A stretch of DNA of 64,000 bases. Origin: Flammeovirga sp. SJP92. GTDB lineage: Bacteria; Bacteroidota; Bacteroidia; Cytophagales; Flammeovirgaceae. Below the pieces are notes generated by a model, which saw only the letters and a program-made list of their open reading frames with translations, was not told where the DNA came from and searched no databases. The translations under genes were made by a program, and so were the position numbers. Positions 28,801-38,132 of the stretch are shown here, in pieces. Location: the NCBI RefSeq assembly GCF_001583495.1, contig NZ_LQAQ01000093.1, forward strand, positions 496,001 through 560,000. Reading direction: 5' to 3'. Position 1 is the stretch's first letter; each line of letters starts with the position of its first letter.

Positions 28801-28957
28801 GGAAGTTCGCAATCTTATATTCCTGATTTAAAAGAATTTCTGATACTTCTCTTTTCTCAGCTTGTGAAGACCTTAAGAAAGAAACAAAACTCATCAGCAG
28901 TAATAAACTTACTACGACAATAGTTGCTGTACCTCTGAATTCTGGGCTTACTTTCAT
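25811..28957 (-). CDS. Membrane sensor with GAF and multiple PAS domains, no output domain
   Basis: A 1048-aa protein. Membrane helices at about 10-28 and 207-228 enclose a helical periplasmic sensor of 180 residues. A HAMP-like linker follows (about 230-330), then a GAF domain (about 335-480, with EGLVGQVMLEKQYIYVEDVP), a coiled coil (about 485-540), and three PAS domains near 545-660, 665-775 and 790-910 (for example MAIIEFDLEGRILTANDMYL). A degenerate fourth lies at the C-terminus. No histidine kinase, GGDEF, EAL, receiver or methyl-accepting domain is present, so the protein must signal through a partner. It is monocistronic. The ligand is unknown. Confidence 0.82.
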   Translation of the reverse strand: MKVSPEFRGTATIVVVSLLLLMSFVSFLRSSQAEKREVSEILLNQEYKIANFPFHAREYYRTDDRKTLLSLKQEADKVLSQINAMESGAKMFSSEQQSFLVLTSLDDDDLSHALELYRKRFEDYYAQIDVMWDASIKSNSSMEELQYGRRTLGYSATKSQIIEEGEGSDVVGKALDFLERRNSSLLLHNRETRFQLEENIRRTKSTNLIFNGFLVVFGVVLLISQGAYFRNQLLVPMNLLRKNLEYFTSEKGGDNVSDIKVIEDKVNHLEDDFERITKMIEHLGEKDFEANTDGLNPRLEESYDKARNTLMQLANEEFVSKWITEGLAKTTETLNGEHFDSITDMSFAFVRFVTRHLGALQGGVFLRLDKDSDQVVNQVASYAYGKKRFPQKKISANEGLVGQVMLEKQYIYVEDVPDHYTAISSGLGEAAPTSIMIIPVVHGSDEVYGAVEIASYRNLAPHEKEYASAACERFASAIAVYMMNENTRRLLKESMEVNENLKNKEESLISKTKEMQGFQDELNVKLKELSKESNLNKNILDAIGKTMAIIEFDLEGRILTANDMYLSVMGYKLENLTGKYERVLVPSEEVNSMRYKLLWDSLNNGSYISGEYCRINKRGQEIWMNGTYNPIFGLDGKPYKIIQFAEFTTEQKAKDLTNNERLNAFGMHFPVLDLDLDGKIKSANTTFTELLGYRRKEYRNIALVELFEDAKEIRSFKRILRDIKAGTDAVATFNFMSREGHVKTLELNLFPLRNLSGDVQKITLFMVDKTEESFIKKELKTESETLTLLQNEVASRTAILEGMAMILEVDLNGRIISGNKKVEEWTGKPIDTRIGEPLADMVTTSYQSVISTLLMDDAEKNVKTRTLEFFTTRKGALWGETSVRAVFNEDVPVKFTFIIFDVTERVEREQGLTRQIERQKTKNTLFRMQHKDNNKESGFAVLEQIFQDKDVDLSTNEWINKLSLPSLLLDEKGNIEADNEAYQSLNISASKILNVPDFLSESQKEKITQSVGNASLLEESLRLKGEEKLLLSVPLFQEDTHRILIMFA

Positions 28958-29112
28958 ATTTTATTTTTCTAAAAAATAGGATTTTTTCCTATATGAATTT
29001 AATATATCAAATCAAGTGACTACATTACTTCTTGAAAAAGCATTTTTTTTTAATCTTTATCAAAATTTCGTTGATAATCATCACTTTTTTATAATCTCAA
29101 AAAGTCTATATT

Positions 29113-29129
29113 GGTTATAATCTATAACC
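29113..29129. promoter_or_regulatory. Palindrome upstream of the SLC13 permease, candidate operator
   Basis: GGTTATA-ATC-TATAACC is a perfect 7-bp inverted repeat ending 7 bp before the start codon. It overlaps a near -7 box (TATATTGG). It could bind a repressor or form a leader hairpin. Confidence 0.4.
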
Positions 29130-29136
29130 CAAATCT

Positions 29137-30942
29137 ATGCCTAAGTTTCTTATTCCCATCTTACATATCAGTCACTATTTACCACACGATGTAGAAAAAT
29201 GGATTGTACTCATCACTGTTTGTTTAGTAGTGATAGGACTCTTGAGAGAGCGTGCCAAACCTTCTGTTATTTTCTTTATCGGTGTTGTGATTCTTTTGGT
29301 CACCGGAACAATTACTTCAAAAGACATTTTGCACTCTATGAGTAACCCTTCAATAGCTACAATCATTGTGCTAGTTATTGTGACTACTCATCTTTATCAT
29401 ACCTTTAATTTAGAAGCTATTTTGGATAGGATGATTGGTAAATCCAAAAATCCTAAATTCTTTTTACTGAAGGTCATTTCATTTGCCGCATTTCTGTCTT
29501 CCTTCACCAACAACACTCCCGTTGTGGCTGGTTTGACTCCTTATGTCTACAATTGGTGTAAAAAAATGGGAGCTCACCCTTCTAAATTATTGATCCCGCT
29601 TTCTTTCAGTACAATTCTGGGCGGTATGATTACGATTATTGGTACGTCAACCAATTTAGTCCTCAATGGTTTTATAGAAACGAATAACCTCCCCCTTTTA
29701 GCCTATACCGACTTCCTTTATTTAGGGATTTTGGTGACTTTTTTAGGAATTCTCTATTTAGTGACCATCGGCTACAATTTATTACCTGAAAATAAAGAAG
29801 TTTTTGATGATGCAAAAGCCATTGCTCCTGAATATCTAATGGCCTTGGAAGTACACAATACTTCTAAAATCATAAATAAAACGGTCAATGAATCAGAGCT
29901 CAAAAAGTTTTCAGGGGCTTACCTGATTGAGGTACACCGCAGTGGTGAAGTCATCACTCCTATTCCAGATGATTTTACGTTCCAATACAAAGATCAGCTC
30001 ATGTTTATGGGACAAACTGACAATATTATGAACATTGTCAATTCGGACCTTGGACTAGATGTTCCCAACCATGAAGATGACTCCGAAATTGTGGAAGCCG
30101 TTATTCCTGCCAACTCCTTTTTGGATGGAAAATACATCAATAAAATCAACTTTAAAGAAAAGTATGATGTGGAGTTAGTGGCCATACATAGAAACGGTCA
30201 TAAGGTAACGGGTGAATTAGAAAACATCAGTCTACAAGCTGGCGATATGCTTTTATTATCCGCCGGCGACACTTTCTTTTCTAACATGAAATCTTATAAG
30301 GAATTCTATGTGTTATCCACTATTGAGAGTCAGAGACCGGTGGTTAAGGAAGTCCACAAAGGAATTTATTTAGGAGTGTTGATGGGATTAGTATTTTTGA
30401 TAGGATCAGGAATTATTTCTATCCTTACAGGAGCTATTATAGCCTTTGCAGGGTTACTGCTTATCAAAGCCACCACTTTTAATACCGTCAATAAAGAACT
30501 TGATCTAGACCTCATCGTTCTTTTGATGTCAGCACTGACATTGGGTGATGCATTTATTGCATCAGGAGCCTCTGAAATAGTCAGTAAAATGTTTATTACT
30601 ATCTTCTTACCTTTCGGTGTGATAGGTGTACTAATAGGATTATTTTTAGTCACTGTGTTATTGACCTCTTTTGTAACGAATGTTGCTGCAATTTCCATTG
30701 TATTTCCAATCGCCTATTCGGTGAGTGAAATGCTCAACCTTCCTAGCACACCGTTTTTCGTAGCCATTGCATTTGCGGCTTCTGCCGCATTTTTAACCCC
30801 TGTTAGTTATCAGACCAATTGGATTGTTTACGGCCCTGGAGGATATAAAACAAAAGATTTTATGAAGGTTGGACTTCCTCTAATGGGTATTTACTGCTCA
30901 ACATGTATTGTATTCATTATCCTGTATTATCATTTATATTAG
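29137..30942 (+). CDS. SLC13/DASS-type permease with two RCK_C (TrkA-C) domains
   Basis: A 601-aa inner-membrane transporter. About ten hydrophobic helices surround two cytoplasmic RCK_C modules, at about 225-300 (with EVHRSGEVITPIPDDFTFQ) and 315-390 (with VAIHRNGHKVTGELENISL). The motifs SFTNNTPVVAGLTP and IGTSTNLVLNGF are the SNT-type substrate and sodium site of the SLC13 family, and TSFVTNVAAISI is its symmetric partner. This type usually imports sulfate, dicarboxylates or other anions with sodium. A TSUP-family gene follows 86 bp later on the same strand, so the pair may handle sulfur oxyanions or organosulfonates. Confidence 0.87.
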   Translation: MPKFLIPILHISHYLPHDVEKWIVLITVCLVVIGLLRERAKPSVIFFIGVVILLVTGTITSKDILHSMSNPSIATIIVLVIVTTHLYHTFNLEAILDRMIGKSKNPKFFLLKVISFAAFLSSFTNNTPVVAGLTPYVYNWCKKMGAHPSKLLIPLSFSTILGGMITIIGTSTNLVLNGFIETNNLPLLAYTDFLYLGILVTFLGILYLVTIGYNLLPENKEVFDDAKAIAPEYLMALEVHNTSKIINKTVNESELKKFSGAYLIEVHRSGEVITPIPDDFTFQYKDQLMFMGQTDNIMNIVNSDLGLDVPNHEDDSEIVEAVIPANSFLDGKYINKINFKEKYDVELVAIHRNGHKVTGELENISLQAGDMLLLSAGDTFFSNMKSYKEFYVLSTIESQRPVVKEVHKGIYLGVLMGLVFLIGSGIISILTGAIIAFAGLLLIKATTFNTVNKELDLDLIVLLMSALTLGDAFIASGASEIVSKMFITIFLPFGVIGVLIGLFLVTVLLTSFVTNVAAISIVFPIAYSVSEMLNLPSTPFFVAIAFAASAAFLTPVSYQTNWIVYGPGGYKTKDFMKVGLPLMGIYCSTCIVFIILYYHLY

Positions 30943-31028
30943 GTATCTTTGAGCCAAAGAACTTTTGTGCGATTTAGAACATGTTTGAAACATGCTCATC
31001 AAGGTGAATAACCTAATACTTTCTGATA

Positions 31029-31796
31029 ATGGACGAACAAATTTACAAATATATCTTCTGGTTTTTAGTGTGTAGTTTTTCATCAGTGATTACCTCTATT
31101 TCAGGTGGAGGTGGAATGCTTTCATTACCTGCATTAATTTACCTTGGATTACCGGATGCCGTTATTCTCGGAACGAATAAAGTGATTCTCACAACAGCTT
31201 CAATCACTGCCACTTTTCAGTATCATAGAAAAGGTTTTTTGAAGATTAACCAACAACTATTAATTGCCTGTGGTATTTCATTAGTAATGGCCGTTTGTGG
31301 AGCAGAATTAAGCAAACTGATGAACGCGAAGTACATGCTTTACTTTCTCTTGATTATTATTCTTTTTCTGTTTGTACTTGAATGGTATAAACGAAAACAT
31401 CCTAAATCTGAGACAGATTTTGACGACAATGTACCTTCAAAAATAGTATATCCTACAGCCTTTTTTATTGGACTTTACAGTGGTTTTTTCGGTCCGGGCA
31501 CAAGTGTTATTTGCTTTTTTATCCTTTCGTTTTTCAGTAATATTCCTGTGATGGTCAACGTTGCTTTTTCTAAAAGTCTGGCCATGATTTCATCTATGTC
31601 TGCTTTATCCTTTTTTATGATAGAGGGCTTAGTGTATTGGGATTATGGATTAGTGGGTGTAGTAGGTGCTTTTGCAGGAAGTTGGATTGGAGCTGAATTA
31701 GTAGTAAAAGTAAATCCAAAAGTTGTGAAGGCTTTTTTTAATGTGATTTTGATATTATTCTTATTAAAGACACTTTACGATTTGAGTCAATATTAA
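31029..31796 (+). CDS. TSUP-family transporter (TauE/SafE)
   Basis: A 255-aa membrane protein with about eight helices in two repeats. ISGGGGMLSLPALIYLGLP in the first half and GLYSGFFGPGTSVICFFIL in the second are the paired glycine-rich motifs of TauE/SafE. GTNKVILTTASITATFQY is also typical. Family members move sulfite, sulfoacetate, sulfolactate and similar anions across the inner membrane. It follows the SLC13 gene by 86 bp and is closed by a hairpin. The substrate cannot be deduced. Confidence 0.87.
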   Translation: MDEQIYKYIFWFLVCSFSSVITSISGGGGMLSLPALIYLGLPDAVILGTNKVILTTASITATFQYHRKGFLKINQQLLIACGISLVMAVCGAELSKLMNAKYMLYFLLIIILFLFVLEWYKRKHPKSETDFDDNVPSKIVYPTAFFIGLYSGFFGPGTSVICFFILSFFSNIPVMVNVAFSKSLAMISSMSALSFFMIEGLVYWDYGLVGVVGAFAGSWIGAELVVKVNPKVVKAFFNVILILFLLKTLYDLSQY

Positions 31797-31823
31797 GCAC
31801 GACTTCCCTCTTAAAAAAGTAAA

Positions 31824-31853
31824 AACCCTTCACTGTTTTCACAGTCAAGGGTT
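31824..31853. terminator. Bidirectional terminator between the TSUP gene and pabB
   Basis: Arms AACCCTTCACTG/CAGTCAAGGGTT with one mismatch and a 6-nt loop. A-rich and T-rich flanks lie on both sides. Confidence 0.8.
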
Positions 31854-31881
31854 ATATATCTTCAAAATGCATTACAACATT

Positions 31882-33165
31882 TTATTTCAATTCCATCTCA
31901 GCATTTAATGCATCAAGCATTCCTTTCGCTTTCAATAAACATTCTTCATATTCTAATTCTGCATTGGAGTCGATCGTAATCGCACTACCAATTTGGAAGG
32001 ATAAGTATTTATTTCTGGCGTTATAAAAGGCACTTCTGATCACTACATTAAAATCAAAATCTCCTTCTGGAGTGATATAACCTATAGAACCAGAGTATAA
32101 ACCTCGTTTCGTACGCTCATACGTTTCAATCAATGCCATTGCCATCACTTTTGGTGCTCCGGTCATACTTCCCATTGGAAATGCGTTTTTCAATACTTTC
32201 GCAAAAGGAATACCTTCCTTGATTTCTCCTTCAATTGTTGAAATCATCTGGAAGACGGATTTGAAACCATAGATTCCAAAAATCTCTGGTACTTTGATTG
32301 TCCCTGCCTTACAAGTTCTAGCTAAGTCATTTCTCACCAAGTCCACAATCATCATATTTTCTGCCACTTCTTTTTCATCGTTACGAAGCTGTACTTTCAA
32401 TTGATGATCTTCTTCCTCTGTTTTTCCTCTTCGGATTGTTCCCTTAATAGGCTGAGAAATTACTTTATTGTCTTCTTTTTTCATGTAGCGCTCCGGAGAA
32501 GAACAAGCGACAAACTTGTTTTTCACTTTATGGAATGCTGAAAAAGGAGCAGGTGATAATGCTGAAATTCTTAAGTACAAATCAAACGGATCAATCTCCG
32601 CTTCTCTTGCCAAGAATTCCATACAGATATTGACCTCATAAACATCTCCTTCTACGATATGTTCCTGTATTCTTTCTACAGTATCGATATAGATTTTATG
32701 AGAGATCTTTGGACTCACTTCTCCACCCCAGCCATCAATTGAAGGTTGAGGCACTTCTTGTTGAGAAACTTGATAAAAAATAGCTTCGGCATCACCGTCT
32801 GAAACAATTTGCACCTCATTTCCCTCAAAAATGAATAGAGTTTTAGGGATGTAGAAAAAGGCATTTGGCATGTCAATACCATCTTGATGGTCAGAACATA
32901 GCAATTCCACCTCATTTTTAAGGTCATATCCCCAATGACCAAACAGCCAACTTTTGTGTTGATTATGAAACTTTTGGACACTTTCAAAAGAGTTTCCATC
33001 TTCAATATCACAAACTTTTTTAGCCCCAACAGCCAGTAAGTGCTTAAAACCACCATTAGGGTAATCTATTCCGTGATCATACAGGTAAGTGCAGTAAGTT
33101 TCATCCTTACCCCAATTCCATGCCTGCAGACGAAATGACTCCACATCTTCGACTTGAAAACGCAT
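31882..33165 (-). CDS. pabB: Aminodeoxychorismate synthase component I
   Basis: A chorismate-utilising enzyme for folate: with glutamine-derived ammonia it converts chorismate to 4-amino-4-deoxychorismate. PIKGTIRRG carries the lysine that distinguishes PabB from anthranilate synthase (Ala there). DLVRNDLAR, FPMGSMTGAPK and IGSAITIDS are the remaining active-site blocks. The frame is open to 33198 (GTG, then ATG at 33195). I prefer the ATG at 33165 (MRFQVEDVESF), where similarity to PabB proteins begins and a purine-rich stretch precedes. A perfect -7 box at 33210-33203 lies exactly four bases before the 33198 GTG, so a leaderless longer form is also possible. No pabA or pabC lies nearby. Confidence 0.9.
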   Translation of the reverse strand: MRFQVEDVESFRLQAWNWGKDETYCTYLYDHGIDYPNGGFKHLLAVGAKKVCDIEDGNSFESVQKFHNQHKSWLFGHWGYDLKNEVELLCSDHQDGIDMPNAFFYIPKTLFIFEGNEVQIVSDGDAEAIFYQVSQQEVPQPSIDGWGGEVSPKISHKIYIDTVERIQEHIVEGDVYEVNICMEFLAREAEIDPFDLYLRISALSPAPFSAFHKVKNKFVACSSPERYMKKEDNKVISQPIKGTIRRGKTEEEDHQLKVQLRNDEKEVAENMMIVDLVRNDLARTCKAGTIKVPEIFGIYGFKSVFQMISTIEGEIKEGIPFAKVLKNAFPMGSMTGAPKVMAMALIETYERTKRGLYSGSIGYITPEGDFDFNVVIRSAFYNARNKYLSFQIGSAITIDSNAELEYEECLLKAKGMLDALNAEMELK

Positions 33166-33202
33166 TCTTTTTTCTTCTATTTCTTCCAAAAACATCACAA
33201 CA

Positions 33203-33210
33203 CAAAATTA
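33203..33210 (-). promoter_or_regulatory. -7 promoter element of pabB
   Basis: TAATTTTG (minus strand) matches TAnnTTTG. The predicted transcription start falls on the GTG at 33198, or gives a leader of about 33 nt if translation starts at 33165. Confidence 0.7.
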
Positions 33211-33270
33211 ATCATTTATAATTGATCTTTACACAGTTTAATCAATTAAGAATCTGTTAACTGAAAATTG

Positions 33271-33885
33271 CTAATGCATTCGATCTCCTCGGACATCCAT
33301 TGTTTTGAGTAGGTCTGCTTCAAATTTTAAGAATTCTTGCCAACGAGCATCCACTTCTTCTCTTGGTTTGTACTTTCTCGCCAGCTCAATAAAAGTGACA
33401 TAGTGCCCTGCCTCAGAAATCATCAATTCATAGTAGAAGCTTTTTAAATCTTCATCATCCAATCCTTTCCAAAGTAATTTGAATCGCTCACAAGATCTAG
33501 CCTCAATCAAAGCACTCACAAGAAGTTTGTCTACTAATTGATCCATTCTTGAACCTCCTTTTCGAGCAAACTTCACAATCGCATTAACATATTCATCTTT
33601 ACGCATACGTCCCAAAGACAAGCCTCTTTTTCGGAGTTGCTTTACGACTCTTTCAAAATGTTCCCATTCTTCTGCTACAATCGGCATCAAAGTATCCACC
33701 ACATCATCCAATTCAGGATAGTTGACAATGATAGACATACTTGCCGTTGCTGCTTTCTGTTCACAGTATGCATGATCAACTAAAATTTCCTCAATATTGT
33801 TTTTCTCCACCATGTTTACCCACTTCGGATCAGTCGGTAATTTGAGGTGAAGCATGTGTCCTTGCCCTTTGAATTCTTCTTCCAT
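33271..33885 (-). CDS. miaE: tRNA-(ms2io6A)-hydroxylase
   Basis: A 204-aa di-iron hydroxylase that hydroxylates the isopentenyl group of the modified adenosine at position 37 of tRNAs reading U-starting codons. The family blocks are present: DHAYCEQKAATASMSII near residue 38, EEWEHFERVVKQLRKRG with the iron-ligand Glu and His, LIEARSCERFKLLW near 130, and MISEAGHYVTFIELARK. The length is normal. It is a single gene 72 bp upstream of pabB in the direction of transcription, so co-transcription is possible, but pabB has its own promoter box. Confidence 0.93.
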   Translation of the reverse strand: MEEEFKGQGHMLHLKLPTDPKWVNMVEKNNIEEILVDHAYCEQKAATASMSIIVNYPELDDVVDTLMPIVAEEWEHFERVVKQLRKRGLSLGRMRKDEYVNAIVKFARKGGSRMDQLVDKLLVSALIEARSCERFKLLWKGLDDEDLKSFYYELMISEAGHYVTFIELARKYKPREEVDARWQEFLKFEADLLKTMDVRGDRMH

Positions 33886-34152
33886 CGGATCGATAAAATG
33901 TTAAGTGTGAGTTTTAATGTGCGAACTTACTTCTTTTTTAGGGTTTTATTGAGTTGTAGAATTAGATTTTTGATGATCATAAGAACTTATAAAGAATAGA
34001 ATATTGAATTTATAACATGAACTTCGCTCACAGCGAAAAAACCATTCTTACCTACTTATCCTATTTATACCTCAAAACGTGACTTTCACCCACATTACCC
34101 CTTAAAAATCATTTATAACTAATTTTAAACTAGTCTTTTAATTTTTATTTAT
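33886..34152. other. Divergent intergenic region between miaE and the thi operon
   Basis: About 270 bp, AT-rich. A small hairpin (TTCGCT/AGCGAA near 34023-34037) was noted. The miaE promoter should be here; a near-consensus box TAAGTTCG is seen on the minus strand near 33921-33929. Confidence 0.45.
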
Positions 34153-34160
34153 TAATTTTG
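34153..34160 (+). promoter_or_regulatory. -7 promoter element of the thiamin operon
   Basis: TAATTTTG matches the consensus. The predicted transcript start is near 34165, about 10 nt before the TPP riboswitch. Confidence 0.75.
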
Positions 34161-34173
34161 CCACACTTTACAC

Positions 34174-34250
34174 TTTAGGGGTGTTCGTTAAATCGAACTG
34201 AGAAATACCCTTTGAACCTGATGCGGTTAGTACCGACGAAGGGAAAAGTC
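34174..34250 (+). ncRNA. TPP riboswitch (THI element)
   Basis: The conserved parts of the thiamin pyrophosphate aptamer are all present in order: GGGGTG, CTGAGA at 34198-34203, ATACCCTTTGAACCTGATG, GGTTAGTACCG and ACGAAGGGA. It stands about 115 nt upstream of thiS. Binding of TPP should reduce expression of the eight genes downstream. After the aptamer, TTCCCT (34279-34284) can pair with AGGGAA of the aptamer's 3' end, a possible switching helix. No T-run terminator is visible, so control of translation or Rho-dependent termination is more likely. Confidence 0.96.
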
Positions 34251-34365
34251 ATTTCTACTCTTGCACGCATTCCGTGCATTCCCTCCTAAGGTTTATTGAT
34301 TGTATTGATTTTGAGTTGATCATATTACTCATGGTAACTCCTACATTTCAAATTTTAATTAAGAA

Positions 34366-34572
34366 ATGAATATCACTGTAAACAATAAGTCTGTTTCACT
34401 TCCAAGTGCTTACTCTATAGCACAATTATTAGAACACATGAATATTTCGGTGGCACGTGGTACAGTTGCGGTCGCCATTAATGATGAAATTATTTCAAAA
34501 GATCTTTGGGAAAAACATGCGATCACTGAAAATGATCATGTCACGATAGTCGCTCCTGCACAAGGAGGATAA
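34366..34572 (+). CDS. thiS: Sulfur carrier protein ThiS
   Basis: A 68-aa ubiquitin-fold protein ending in Gly-Gly (APAQGG). The C-terminus is adenylated by ThiF and thiocarboxylated, then donates sulfur for the thiazole ring in the ThiG reaction. The length is typical. It is the first gene of the thi operon, 115 nt after the TPP riboswitch. The 180-bp gap to thiC holds a long-range inverted repeat. Confidence 0.93.
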   Translation: MNITVNNKSVSLPSAYSIAQLLEHMNISVARGTVAVAINDEIISKDLWEKHAITENDHVTIVAPAQGG

Positions 34573-34591
34573 TTTGATTGAAGAATAAAAC

Positions 34592-36597
<2,006 letters not shown>

Positions 36598-36617
36598 AAT
36601 TTAGGTTTCCATCGTAG

Positions 36618-36662
36618 GGGTAGACCTATGTGTCTACCCGATAGAGACGTACGTGTCTACCC
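36618..36662 (+). repeat. Hairpin with alternative right arms downstream of thiC
   Basis: GGGTAGAC (36618-36625) can pair with either of two identical arms, GTCTACCC at 36632-36639 or 36655-36662. The repeat unit contains a near-palindromic AGAGACGTACGTGTCT. The first ATG of the next frame (36628) is in the loop of the short hairpin. Confidence 0.7.
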
Positions 36663-37398
36663 GAAAATGAGAAGTATGGAGGAAGAAAGAGAAATATTTA
36701 AGAAGGAAGATAAAAAAGGAATTGGTTTAAATCCTAGTGAGGAAAACCTCTTACCTCTTACCTCATACCTCTTACCTCCCACAATAGGTTTAACTAAAGA
36801 AAGCTTTTACAACTCTGAAGTGGATCAGATTATTTGTTGGCTGAACAATGGCATTGACATTATTCACCTTCGAAAACCTAATGCCACTGAAGAGGAAATC
36901 AAAAACTTACTCGAAGTTATCCCTACTCATTTTCACTCTAGAATAACTTTACACCAACATTATACTCTTTCTGAAAAGTATAATGTTGGTGGAATTCACT
37001 TTAAAGAATCTCAGCGAAAAGAGTTGAATGAAGCAACGTTAAAAGTTTGGAAAAAGAAAGGATTACGATTGAGTTCTTCTGTACATCAGATGGACGAGAT
37101 TCCAGAAATCCCTACACTTTTCAATTACTTGTTTCTGAGCCCTGTATTTGATAGCACTTCAAAAATTGGGTACAATTCCAACAAAGAGATTCTGAAAAGG
37201 ATGAAAAAGGAACGTTTTCCACATCATCAAATCATTGCATTAGGAGGTATCACTCCTAAAACTCTTTCAGAGTTAGATGGGTCTTCATTTACAGGAGCAG
37301 CAATTTTGGGATATTTATGGAATGCTTCTTCAGAAGAAATCAAAAATAAAGCCTTCGAATTACAATCGTCATGGAAAACACTCGACCTAATGCCTTAA
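36628..37398 (+). CDS. tenI: TenI/ThiE-like protein, probable thiazole tautomerase
   Basis: This is a 256-aa frame; similarity to the ThiE/TenI barrel begins near residue 52 (IGLTKESFYNSE). It continues with IDIIHLRKPNATEEE, GGIHFKESQ, LFLSPVFDSTSK and IALGGITPKTL. SSSVHQMDEIP has a His where B. subtilis TenI has its catalytic His122 (SVHS). The true ThiE in this operon has no His there, so I read this one as TenI. The first 50 residues are not conserved, and residues 42-51 are encoded by a 7-bp microsatellite. The start is uncertain: ATGs at 36628, 36667 and 36676 are all upstream of the repeat, with none between it and the conserved part. It overlaps thiD by 28 bp. Confidence 0.78.
   Translation: MCLPDRDVRVYPKMRSMEEEREIFKKEDKKGIGLNPSEENLLPLTSYLLPPTIGLTKESFYNSEVDQIICWLNNGIDIIHLRKPNATEEEIKNLLEVIPTHFHSRITLHQHYTLSEKYNVGGIHFKESQRKELNEATLKVWKKKGLRLSSSVHQMDEIPEIPTLFNYLFLSPVFDSTSKIGYNSNKEILKRMKKERFPHHQIIALGGITPKTLSELDGSSFTGAAILGYLWNASSEEIKNKAFELQSSWKTLDLMP
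36751..36778 (+). repeat. Heptanucleotide microsatellite inside the tenI frame
   Basis: Four copies of TTACCTC, the third with one change (ATACCTC). The array is translated as LPLTSYLLP. As the unit is 7 bp, gain or loss of one copy shifts the reading frame relative to all upstream ATGs. Confidence 0.93.
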
Positions 37399-38132
37399 TA
37401 CTTGCAGGGTTTGATCCCTCAGCCGGAGCTGGAGTATTGTCAGATGTCAAAACTTTTGAAGCACATGATGTTCATGGTTTCGGAATTTGTACAGCACTGA
37501 CATATCAGACCGGAGATGAATTTATAGGAATGAACTGGGTAAGTGCTGATGTGATTACTGCACAGCTTTTACCAATCATAGAACGTTATCCTATTCATGT
37601 ATTAAAGATTGGCATCATAGAGAATTTCAAATTGATGAGGCATTGGATTGATCTGATCAAAGGATTTTACCCAATGTGTAAAGTCGTACTTGATCCTGTA
37701 TTAAGTGCGAGTGCTGGCTTTGATTTCCATGATGAAACAACCATTCGTCAGCTGGATAAAGTTTTAAAGAAAGTGGACTTGATCACTCCCAACTGGAAAG
37801 AGATGCAACAGCTTTCTGACAACGATCCGCTTGAAGAAGCCATCAAAATCAGTCAGTCTACGCATGTGCTTTTAAAAGGCGGACATCATCCTACAGAAAA
37901 AGGAACGGACTCTCTGATTTATAAAGGTAATATCACAAAAATTGAAGGTAGACCGATAGAGGTTTTCGAAAAACATGGTTCAGGTTGCGTATTGGCATCG
38001 TCCATCAGCAGTTACCTTGCCCATGGAAAATCAATTGAAGAAGCCTGCCGTTTAGGTAAAATTTATATCGAAGATTACTTAGCAAGTGACCCAAGTAAAT
38101 TTGGACAACATCATTTCATAACAATATCATGA
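37371..38132 (+). CDS. thiD: Hydroxymethylpyrimidine/phosphomethylpyrimidine kinase
   Basis: A 253-aa ribokinase-fold enzyme that phosphorylates HMP and HMP-P with ATP. Blocks: GFDPSAGAGVLSDVKTFEAH near residue 13, IGIIENFK, LDPVLSASAG near 105, and the C-terminal anion-hole motif KHGSGCVLASSIS with the catalytic region GSGC in place of the more usual GTGC. The start overlaps tenI by 28 bp and the stop overlaps thiE by 4 bp (ATGA), showing coupled translation. Confidence 0.93.
   Translation: MENTRPNALILAGFDPSAGAGVLSDVKTFEAHDVHGFGICTALTYQTGDEFIGMNWVSADVITAQLLPIIERYPIHVLKIGIIENFKLMRHWIDLIKGFYPMCKVVLDPVLSASAGFDFHDETTIRQLDKVLKKVDLITPNWKEMQQLSDNDPLEEAIKISQSTHVLLKGGHHPTEKGTDSLIYKGNITKIEGRPIEVFEKHGSGCVLASSISSYLAHGKSIEEACRLGKIYIEDYLASDPSKFGQHHFITIS

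Noticed and set aside
31029-31796. A fourth leaderless candidate (TACTTTCT before the TSUP start)
   Set aside because: The box has two mismatches in the TTTG part; counted only as a near-match.
34023-34037. Small TTCGCT/AGCGAA hairpin as a terminator
   Set aside because: No gene ends at this place; miaE starts on the minus strand and thiS lies downstream on the plus strand.
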